A DNA stretch of 64,000 bases from Owenia fusiformis (Eukaryota; Annelida; Polychaeta; Sabellida; Oweniidae): contig CAIIXF020000012.1 in NCBI GenBank assembly GCA_903813345.2, positions 29,028,684 through 29,092,683 on the forward strand. The letters are read 5' to 3'. Both the position numbers and the translations under genes were made by a program. Of the stretch, positions 1-12,000 are shown in pieces. The notes beneath the pieces were generated by a model. The model ran no database searches and was not told the DNA's origin. It saw only the letters and a list, made by a program, of their open reading frames with translations. Position 1 is the stretch's first letter. Every line of letters begins with the position of its first letter.

Positions 1-795
1 TTATCATCACATCAATTCTTTAAACGTATCACATATCTGATAAATGCTCATCATTTATTATAAAAGCTCAAAGAAACTTTTTGACTTTTAAAATGCCAAT
101 AAAATATTTATCGATATGTCACAAGGTTACAGGATCACCAATACTTAAAGTATGCTGTAAATGATGCATGGAAGCGGTAATTCAAACAATATGCTTCGAA
201 GAGAAGTTAAATGCTGAGTAACCAACATACTTTAGTCCATGCAATATTACAAATTCAAATTCGAAAATGACCATTAAAACCCCACAATGCACACATACAT
301 CCACACTAATTGTTTTTGTAGCACTATCTGCATAAGGTGATGTATCAGATAACCATGTATTTTTATTGTCATCTTGAAAATGAAAATGCAATTCGACAGA
401 GTTGCAAGTCAAGAAAAATATCATAAATCAAGTTTGAGTTTTTATATTTTCCTACAATAAAGCATCCATGAAAATTTGAAATCACTGTGACAGTTCCACT
501 TGAAATGTGTATGCAGTACTTTAAAGTATTGTGATGAGCTTCCCATATAAAAACAGTATGGCGGTTCCAGGCGATATGTGATATGTAAATCTCAAGACTT
601 CATTCTTACCTATTAAACACAAATCCATGATCTTGGAACTTCACTCATAAAATGTGAAATTGATTTGTCAAAATGAAAATCTCAGTTTTATTAATGTGTG
701 GCGATATTTACTTTAATATTCTTACAAAAACAGGCAAAGGTGTCTGCACAGTGTCTTCAACCTGTGGACCCTTGTGTATTATTCCGGGATCGCGC
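1..795. other. No gene seen
   Basis: AT-rich sequence with only short open frames that lack recognisable domains or convincing splice sites. I see no RNA gene or clear repeat here. Confidence 0.5.
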
Positions 796-2990
796 CATTT
801 AATGTGCCACATACTCATGACTTCGAAGACTTCTACTGTGGGTTACTCATCACTTCTCATCTATGTAAATATTAAAAGGTGGATTGGATCGAGTGGATTG
901 GATTCATGTTAAATGTGAATTGGATTGGGAATCTTTGAAATATGGATCTCCTTAAAAATTCTATTGAGCTCCCTCTAAGAGGACTGGTGCTCTCCTCACT
1001 TGGAAAATGTTAAAAAATAGATGTAATATTATTTTGCTTGGGTTGGCTAGAAGGGTAAACTGGTCTCCGCTTTTTTATTCATTCCAAGTGTAATTTAAGA
1101 CATTTATAAATCATGAGGCAGACTGGTTTAAAGATCCATATTATTTTTTTCAGTCCAAACGGAAACCAGGAGAAATATTTTGGGAACATCCACACATCAA
1201 TTTGAATGACAGCTTTTATCTACGGATCTTTGTTTAATATTTCTTACAAAAGTTGATTGACAAGGGAAGGCAGTTACATACATATGGAGTATCTATCAAC
1301 TAATTGGATTATGTAGTTGTTGTTGCTTTGTTCTGATTCCTCAAATGGACCAAAGTGATCACAAAATACTTAAGAGGTAACAAATTCTAAATTTCGAAGA
1401 TTTCGGATCCGATCCACCTTTTACATGAATCCAATCTACTCGATCCAATCCACCTTTTAATCTCTACCCCCATCTAAATTAATCTCAATTTTGGATGATG
1501 CAATTGTCATGGATTAGTTGTGATAAAACCACTTAAGGTGCCACATACTCGGGACTTCTATTCTAGCTTACTCATAAGTTCCCATCTAAATCTAATGTTA
1601 ACTTTAGTCAATGCAATTGTCATCGATGAGTTGTGATAAAACCACTTAAGGTGCCACATACTCAGGACTTTTAAGACTTCTATTGTAGCTTACTCATAAT
1701 TCTAAATTCTAAATCTAATGTTAAGTTTAGTCTGATGCAATTGTCATGGATGAGTTGTGATAAAACCACTTAAGGTGCCACATACTCATGACTTCAAAAA
1801 CTCCTATTCTAGCTTACTCATAATTTACCATCTAAATCTAATGTTAACTTTAGTCGATGCAATTGTCATGGATGAGTTGTGATAAAACCACTTAAGGTGC
1901 CACATACTCAGGACTTCGAAGACTTCTATTCTAGCTTACTCATAAGTTACCATCTAAATCTAATGTTAACTTTAGTCGATGCAATTGTCATGGATGAGTT
2001 GTGATAAAACCACTTAAGGTGCCACATACTCACAGGACTTCGAAGACTTCTATTCTAGCTTACTCATAAGTTACCATCTAAATCTAATGTTAACTTTAGT
2101 CGATGCAATTGTCATGGATGAGTTGTGATAAAACCAATTAAGGTGCCACATACTCAGGACTTCGAAGACTTCTATTCTAGCTTACTCATAAGTTACCATC
2201 TAAATCTAATGTTAACTTTAGTCGATGCAATTGTCATGGATGAGTTGTGATAAAACCACTTAAGGTGCCACATACTCAGGACTTCAAAGACTCCTATTCT
2301 AGCTTACTCAAAATTCTAAATTCTAAATCTAAACTTCTGTTCTATTTTACTCATAATTTCCCATCTAAATCTAATGTTAACTTTAGTTGATGTCATTGTC
2401 ATGGATGAGTTGTGATAAAACCACTTAAGGTGCCACATACTCAGGACTTCAAAGACTCCTATTCTAGCTTACTCAAAATTCTAAATTCTAAATCTAAACT
2501 TCTGTTCTATTTTACTCATAATTTCCCATCTAAATCTAATGTTAACTTTAGTTGATGTCATTGTCATGGATGAGTTGTGATAAAACCACTTAAGGTGCCA
2601 CATACTCAGGACTTCAAAGACTCCTATTCTAGCTTACTCAAAATTCTAAATCTAAACTTCTGTTCTATTTTACTCATAATTTCCCATCTAAATCTAATGT
2701 TAACTTTAGTTGATGTCATTGTCATGGATGAGTTGTGATAAAACCACTTAAGGTGCCACATACTCAGGACTTCGAAGACTCCTATTCTAGCTTACTCAAA
2801 ATTCTAAATTCTAAATCTTAACTTCTGTTCTATCTTACTCATAATTTCCCATCTAAATCTAATGTTAATTTTAGTTGATACAAACGTCACAAACGAATTG
2901 TGATTTAACCACTTAAGGCGCCACATACTCACTGACCTCTATTCTAGATTTCCCATCAATTTTCATATACTGTACTGAAAATATCATAAA
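796..2990. repeat. Tandem array, 122-bp units passing into 165-bp units
   Basis: The anchor motif ACTTAAGGTGCCACATACTC recurs near 1531, 1644, 1768, 1890, 2012, 2136, 2258, 2423, 2588, 2746 and 2911. Spacing is about 113-124 bp up to 2258, then about 165 bp (once 158). The longer units carry an extra roughly 43-bp segment rich in TCTAAATTCTAAA and TTCTATTTTACTC. A diverged copy at 796-870 is cut off from the rest by a TIR element at 871-1461. The array ends just before the stop codon of the giant minus-strand gene, so it occupies its 3' flank or 3' UTR. No coding potential was recognised. Confidence 0.9.
871..1461. mobile_element. Non-autonomous TIR element inserted in the tandem array
   Basis: An inverted repeat of about 36 bp bounds 591 bp: ATTAAAAGGTGGATTGGATC at the left is answered by its near-perfect complement ending GATCCAATCCACCTTTTAAT at the right. 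The tandem-repeat unit on the left (796-870) resumes on the right, so the element landed in a pre-existing array copy. It has no open frame. The family was not identified. Confidence 0.75.
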
Positions 2991-3011
2991 TCACTTGCAG
3001 AATATGTGCTC

Positions 3012-6000
3012 CTAGAGTAAGTTAATAATATCTGAAATGTTTGTTTTCAGAATAATAGTGTTTCCAACCTTGCATGCATCCATATTGTAGCAAATAATTA
3101 CATCTCTATCTTCTTTGTTTGACTGTTTTGTCAATTTGTAAATGTTCTTTTTATTTTTAACCTTAGAGGCCCATTGTAGGGATATCCCATCATCCTCTAT
3201 TGCCATAACACTTGCCAAAGAATATTGTATAGTTGAAGTGGAAGTATTTACAAGCACTATGTCTCCCTTTTTAATGCCTTCACAGCCTATTCTTATATTG
3301 TTCAACCTACTAGCAGTTTCAACTATAAAAACATTTCCAAATAATTTATGTGACCACTTTTGAAGGTCACCTTTAAATGTAATTGGACATAACACATGAT
3401 GCGGTACTTCGGTCAGCTTTGATATAGCATATATGCCACTTAGATTTAAAGAGTCTGGTGCTAGATTTCGTTGTTTGTAAACAATTTTTATAATAAGCTT
3501 GCCTTTACTAAATGTTTTCATCCATCTTGAGGTCACTATGGTTGCAATATATAATGTGTTCTCTCCACTTTTCTCACCATGGATAACTAGATCTTCAATT
3601 TTAAGACCACCTTCAATGTCTAGGAATAGTGCCCAGGTTTCAAACATTTGACTTATTCGCTTTACCCTATAAAATACACCAGTTGTTAATTTGTAACGCA
3701 TGTCATCTGATTTAAGTGGCTTACAGGAATTCAAAAAAGCATGCACTGAATCTATGTCAGAGTCTACAGTGCCAGAAAGGTTAATGGAAGTTGAAATATT
3801 ACTCACTTCATATTTCTGTGCAGGTTCTCTTAAAGTTGATGATAAATGTGATAGAACACTCAATTCTGTATCACACATTTCATATGGTAAACTATCATCT
3901 ACTACCTGATCCACTACTGATTTGGATGCTTTTTCTTTTGCAAGACATATCTTATACTCTGACCTTATCTTTGATAAAACCGGTTCAGTCACAGGTTTCA
4001 TTTGTTTGAAAAGCTTGCCCTTTAACATTCTGCGCATTTTTTTAGATTTGCATTTTTCCCAAATTGAAGATGGATCAGTGTTTGTATCCCCCTCAGAAGG
4101 CAATTCATTGTCATTTTCATTTTCCGTTATTTTTCTTTTTCTATTGGCCAAAGGAACATCATTATCTTGACCAAGCTCTATGTTTTCCACCTCTTGGTTA
4201 TTTATCTTACATCTTTTTACAGATTCAGTTTTTCTGAATCTGAATTTTCTTTTCTTTAATTGAGACGTTTTAACATCATCAAACATTCTGAGCTCGAGTT
4301 CCTTTTGTTGTATATAGAAGTGATATATAACATCATCTAAATGATCTTGGGGCTTAAGAGCATCAGCGTTCCACACATTTTTCATAAGATTGAAACCACC
4401 TTCTTGCATGCCTGGGCCATCATGCTCTTTACTTACAGATTTTCGGCCATAAGTACATACACATTCGGGGAAACGAAAGTATATTCCAAGTCTCTTTTGA
4501 ATTAGTGTGAAATGAGACGTTGAAGAGAAGTACTTTAAAATTGCTTTACTCTTCTCATCTGCTTCCTCTTCTGATTCAGATTTTAAAAAGTCTTCTTTAA
4601 AGAGTTTGATTAATACAACACCAAGCTTCGTTGGTAATTCTTTGTACACACCAGTCAATACTTTATCAACATGCCAAAGCTCTAATAGCCTCTGAATCCC
4701 TGGCCAAACTGTATGTGCAGCCTTTGCAAGAGCAAGATCATGGTCTAATTTTATGAATTTGGGTCTGACTAGATGACCTATTTTATTCATTATGGAGTCA
4801 AATTTCTGAAGTCCTTGTGTTATATTACTAGCAGTTGTATCATTCAATGTGAATATGTAAGCTACTGGGAACTTGGCCGGTGCTTGTGAATCCCCCCTCT
4901 TTATGTCGTGGTCAACATATATAGGAAAAAATCTAATTTTCTTTTCACGTTTGTCACGAACCAAACCTGAACCATCGAGGGAAATAATATTAGAACCATA
5001 TAATCTGTATAATTTTCGGCCTATAAAGCTAGTACAGAGTACCATCATCTCACCATTAGTGCCTGTGCTTATTTGGTTTATAAAGCCTTTTACACCACAT
5101 AGTTTATTCACCCTGTCACTCGTTTCATTTTGAGTACACTGATCATCAAGATACTTCTTCAATAAATGAACACGTTCACATTCAGTTAAATCAGATACTT
5201 TGTTAATGCCCTTCAACCAAGGTTTCTTATTTGCACTTTCTTTTGCTCTATCATTTCTTATCTGTGAATAAGTTAATCTAGAGTTCCTACTCCCAGATAG
5301 AAATCTCTCTGGATTTTCCTGAAATGATTTTATGTTACTTTCATGATATGCTTGAATTGGTTTTAACATTTTATTTCTGCAATTAATATTTCCTATTGCT
5401 TCTTCACTGTTTCTCATTTTTTCTGGAAGTTTATCAAAATCTGCAGGTGCTGTTTTGTTTGACCGGCCTCTGTTAGCAATACATCCATATGGGTGTGTGT
5501 GTGTTTTTATTATACACGAATTACTTTTATTAGTTAATGATTCATATACCCTCATACTTTTAGTTTCATTGTCAATGCCTAAGAAAGACCATTTCTTTTT
5601 TACTTTACAACCATCTTTTATATTAGCACATTCCCAACGTATGTGGACATTTGTACCTGTTTCAAAAAAATCAGTACTATTTGTCATTCTTGACTTGTCT
5701 ATAGATTTTGCACGCCATGAAATATTCTCATGGAACTTATGATAATAACGAAAATAGTCAGAATACTGGGATCTACCTTGAAGACCTTTCTCAGTAACAA
5801 TAAAAGCACCATGCAACACACTTATGGGAATTTTAAATTCTCTTGGCAGATCATTTTCCTCTTGTACAAAACTAAGTTCACCCTTTGGTAAAGGTGTACC
5901 TAGTGCACAGCTCCAAACTGCATTAGACTCTATATCTTGTCCTTCTACAGCTTCAACCAAATCATCCTCACTACTTAAATCAACCAATTCAATGACAGGT

Positions 6001-9000
6001 GCTTCATCAATATTAAGATTTGGATGTTTATGATTTGAGGTTGAATGATTCTTTTTATATGTGCTTGCCTGTTTTTGAAACGTTCTGTCTTTATTAGGAA
6101 CAGGGACATTTAGGCTTCCATTCTTTGCCATTATACTACACCCATCTTGTATATTTATGGACACGATTGAATTGTTTTCATCTGGCAATGATAGATACTG
6201 AAGAGCATTTCTTGAGCATTCATATGTGTTAGCCTGACCAGCAACAGATTTAAGATATCCCTGTCTTACGAGAAAATTCCATATATTTTTTATGTATGGT
6301 AGACAGACATGTTTCAAAGAACCAAATGAATGTAGCTTTTTTGGATTACCAATCTTATCAATAATCTGTTTTGTTTTTGAACCCTTCACTACTGAACAGG
6401 CAATATAACTAGGACATGGTTTGCCAAACTCAACACATGCTTGAAATAATCTAACAGCTTCATTTGTTATATTTGTATATGATGCTTCCCCTGACAAACA
6501 ATTGTCACAATGTTTACAATCTACAATGACATTATCAAAATGGATATGCTGTTCAAAATACCTTAAAATATATTCCCACCTACATTCTTTAGTATTAACT
6601 AAACATACCATTTGATGGAAACCGGATAGAACTTGATTTTTGTCTTCTTCATTTTTTTGATTAAGTGCCAACCAATTGCCCCGTTTAAAATCACCATTGC
6701 CAATAATGAGAATACATTTGCATGAAGTTTGACCCATTCTCCCAGCCCTGCCTATTTGTTGATAGTAATCTTCTATTGAATCTGGTATACCATAATGCAC
6801 AACTTGTTCAACATGTCCAATATCTATACCAAGACTATAAGCTTTAGTAGCCACCATAATCTTAACACTACCCGAAGAAAATTTCTTATGACTAGACTGT
6901 TTTTCAGCAGTAGTTTTTGCAGAATTATAGCAAACTGCATAATTCGATTTAACTTCATTTAACTTTTCGGTGAGGACTTCTGTATTTTTGACAGAACCAC
7001 AGTACACTATGGTCTGTCCTGTTACATCATCGACTATATCACTTATCATTTTGACATCAGTATTGGCTGATAATTTCTTGAAGTGATGAACCTGAATATC
7101 AAGATTTTCTCTGTATAGATTTTTGGTATGAATAAAGGGACTTTCAACACATAATAAGTCACAAGTTTTGTTTATATTTCCCCCAGGAGGTGTGGCAGTT
7201 AAAAGAACACGTGTAACTCCTACACAGTTTTTATTTATTATTTTAGAAATGTCCTTGTAGAGTGGTCTGAAACTTTTCGTTCCCCACATATAAATACAGT
7301 GGGCCTCATCAATGACAACAGAACTTATTCCAAAACGAGTATTCAATTTCTTAATCGAATCACCAAATGAATTCATCTTTTCTGGAGTTAAAAATATGCA
7401 CCTAAACTCTCCTTTCAAAACCCTCTGTTCAATGGTTTTGTCTTTTTGACTTGAACCAAGGAAACATGCCTTAGTATTTGGAATATTTTTTGAATTAATG
7501 CTATTTACTTGGTCCATCATTAAAGAAATTGTTGGACTAATGTTTATCATTATCTTTTGCATTGCTATAGCTGCAAGTAAAGGAGGCAGAGATTTACCAG
7601 AACCTGTTGGCCAAACCAACACTGTATCTTTTCCTTGTATGATAGCCTGAGTGGCCTCTTTCTGACCATTCCTGAATGTTTTGTTATTGAGATATTTTAA
7701 ATTCAATTCATCTAAATTGAATAGTTTTGCCCGTTCATTATCTCCTGAGTAAGATTGGGTAGACATATCAATATCATCAAAATCATATAGTGAACTATTA
7801 GTTGACGATTGTGAAGAACTAATATCATTATGATTTGAATCATTTAAACTATTATTTTGGTAGTGAGCTGATAAATTTAAACTCAAAATATCATTGTCAA
7901 AAATAGCATTTGAACTTTCAGAAGAACTTGATGGATGCCTTTCCATATTAGTATTTTGAGCAATACTTGGAAGAGTAGAGCCATGTTCATCATTCTTTGG
8001 AACAGAAACATCACTCAATGTTTGAGTTGATGATTTAACACCTCTTCTTTTCACGTTAATGTCTATGTCAAGTTGGTTCTTTTTAGCTGTACATCCGCCA
8101 TTGATTTGAAACGACTCTTCATTATAGAATGTACCTGTTTTGTTTGCTTGTGTTTTGTTTTCAAGCACTCCATTGGCAATGTCAGAAGACTCATCTGATG
8201 ACGATTGATGAACATTGGTCATGATTTTGTTCAAACTGCATTCAATGGTATCAAGTACTTGAGCATTTTTGTGATAAATATATGAGTCTTCACTAAAATC
8301 ATCACTGTTATAGTACAAGTAAGATTCGTTCATAGTGTTTGAATCATTTAAGATTTCATAATCTATCTCAGAAGTTCCATATGTAAATGGTTGATGTCTT
8401 TTGAAAATAGCCAAGTCTTGTTTACTTTGAATATTATCAATATCTTCACTTATATTAACAATGGTATTCATTTTAACTTGCTGTTTTTCTAGAACTTCTT
8501 TTTCTCCATGTGTTTTTGTTTCACAGTAAATAATATCTTTTTGATTTTCATTGTTACTTGGCTGTGTATACCCACTACATTCAATTTTATCATTTACAAT
8601 AGGGATATTCTCATTAAATTGACTACAAGTTTTACTTTTCTCGCATATTGTATCAATATCACCATCAGAATCACTTAAAATCGTAGTTTCCCATTGATTA
8701 TTAATGGTATCACTATTATCAATAGATTTATTATTGTAATTTGTGTTATCTTTTTGTATATCGTCACAAGTTTCAATTTGCTTATCTAATGAATCATTAT
8801 CGTCATCATACTGCCTTAAAATAGCATTTTCAAATTGATCATCAATGGAATCACTATTATCAATAGATCCATTATTACCATTTATGTTGACTTTTTGTAT
8901 ATCGTCACAAGTTTCAATTTGCTTATCTAATGAATCATTATCGTCATCATACTGCCTTAAAATAGCATTTTCAAATTGATCATCAATGGAATCACTATTA

Positions 9001-12000
9001 TCAATAGATCCATTATTACCATTTATGTTGACTTTTTGTATATCGTCACAAGTTTCAATTTGCTTTTCTAATGAATCATTACCGTCACCATACTGCCTTA
9101 AAATATCATTTTCAAATTGATCATCAATGGAATCACTATTATCAATAGATCCATTATTACCATTTATGTTGACTTTTTGTATATCGTCACAAGTTTCAAT
9201 TTGCTTTTCTAATGAATCATTACCGTCACCATACTGCCTTAAAATAGCATTTTCAAATTGATCATCAATGGAATCACTATTATCAATAGATCCATTATTA
9301 CCATTTATGTTGACTTTTTGTATATCGTCACAAGTTTCAATTTGCTTATCTGCAATTGACTCATTATCGTCATCATACTGCCTTAAAATAGCATTTTCAT
9401 ATTGATCATCAATGGAATCACTATTATCAATAGATCCATTATTATCATTTATGTTTTCTTTTTGTTTATCGTCACAAGTTTCAATTTGCTTATCTAATGA
9501 CTCATTATCGTCATCATACTGCCTTAAAATAGCATTTTCATATTGATTATCAATGGAATCACTATTATCAATAGATCCATCATTATCATTTATGTTTTCT
9601 TTTTGCTTATCGTCACAAGTTTCAATTTGCTTATCTGCAATTGACTCATTATCGTCATCATACTGCCTTAAAATAGCATTTTCATATTGATCATCAATGG
9701 AATCACTATTATCAATAGATCCATTATTATCATTTATGTTTTCTTTTTGTTTATCGTCACAAGTTTCAATTTGCTTATCTAATGACTCATTATCGTCATC
9801 ATACTGCCTTGTAATAGCAGTTTCATATTGATCATCAATGGAATCACAGTAATCATTAGATTTACTATGCTTACTTAATGCATCAATTTCATCATCAGAT
9901 TGGCACATAATGGCAGTTTCAAACTGGTCATTGATGGAATCACTATGATCATTGGATTTACTATTATTGATTACCTTATTGTTATGAATTAGGACAGAAG
10001 TTTTACTTTGCTTGTCCAATGCACCAAAATCACCATCAGATTGACTCATAATAGCAGTTTTATATTGGTCATTGATTGAATCACAATGGTCATTAATTGA
10101 ATCACAATGATCATTAGATTTACTAGTATCATTTATGTTATCGTTTTCTATTTGGACAGGAGTTTTACTTGGCTTATGTAGTGCATCAATATTACCATCA
10201 GATTGACTCTTAACAGCAGTTTCACATTGATCATTTATGTTATCACCGTGATCATTAAAACTTCTATTATTCATTAAATTATCTGTTTGTTTTTCATCAG
10301 GAGTTTTAATTTGCTTTCTTAATGTGTCGATATCAGCACCAAACTTACTCAAATCAGCTGCTTTACATTGGTCATTGAATTTGTAACTATGATCATTAGA
10401 TGTTATAACCTCAACAGTTTTTTTCTGATGTTTCAATTTGTCATCAACATTGTCAGGTTGCATATTTTCATATGTTTTATGTATTCCATTACCAGTTTGG
10501 AAAATTTTAGAATGTTTGGCAGTCTCAATTTGGTACACAATGGATTCACATTTTTCATTGTATTGTTTAGAGCTGTCATTTTCAATTATGGCAGATGATA
10601 TATCGCTAGTATCATGACTTTTGTAATGGTCAGGAGTTTCATTCTGACCAACTGTACTTTCATTAAGGGAGTCAGATATGACAATACTCATAAGTTGCTC
10701 TACTAAAGTCTCTGCCTTGGGTCTATTTAAAGGCTCCTCCTTCCAGCAGATTTGAATGACTTTAATGAATTCCAAGACAACATTTTCTTCAGTTTCTTCA
10801 ATGGTAGGCAGTTCAATTGGAGAGCACTTTAATTTTGATTCTATTTCAAATACATTGTTAACATCCTTCTCCCAAGGAAACTCTAAATCTGGGTACAACA
10901 GTTCATAAAGAAACATACCAAAGCTAAATATATCGCTATCTTTAGTTAATGCATTTGACCCTTTGCGAACAACTTCAGGTGACATGAAAGGCCGTGAGCC
11001 CACCAGGCTGCATTTGTCTTTATCTCCCCTCTTGATACCCACTGATGATCCCCTCCCTAACGTTGTTTTGGTATTTGCATTATTTTTGAAAGAAAATCTT
11101 GCTTCTCCAAAATCTGATAATTTCACTTCCTTTAAATGTAATGGATCATTTGGCTGATGCTTTACAAGAAAATTACTACTTTTGATATCACAGTGAATTA
11201 TTTCACAAGAATGTATGTACTTTAATCCTTCACATGCTTCTTTTGCAATGAAAAGCCTTTCTGACCAGGGCAAACAAAAATTATCGAATTTTTCAACCAG
11301 GTAATGATTTAAATCCATGTCCATCAATTCCATTACTATTGTCTTCCTATCAAATGCAACACCATACATTTTTAGCACATTTTTATGGTTTAAATGACAT
11401 ATGTTACCAACTTCAGTTTCAAATGTACGAAATTTACTTGGCCTCATGGTCTTATTGTATTGTTTGATCGCCACTTTGATTGCTGATTTGTTTCCACATG
11501 GCGGAGAAAATGTCCCTTCAAAAACTGTAGCAATTTCACTGCGCCCTAATACATTTCCTAACTTGACAGAAGTGATAGGAAATGACGTTGATCCTCCACC
11601 AATTAACTTATTGACTTTTTGAATTTTACCTTTACTAATTTTGGTATGGGAAGTACTTTTCAACTTGGCTATCTTTCTTATAACTGAACTGCGTTTATTA
11701 GACCTGACTTTTGTCCAAAGATTTTGTGGTATATATAAAGCACGATATCCTAGCACTTTACGGTTAATCCTACTTTGAATTACATCACAAAATGTATCAA
11801 TTTCCTTGACAATGGTTTCTGGTGCTACTACCCTTCTCTTAACAAATCTATTCCTAATCTTTAAAGCTCTACTTGTCCTTTGTTTTTTCTTGCTCTTGCC
11901 ACAATATCTTTTTTTAGATCTTTTCTTATTATTCTTACCACTATTTTGTTTTACATGGGGAAACTTAACATAAGATTGTACAAAACTGTCTTGACATACC

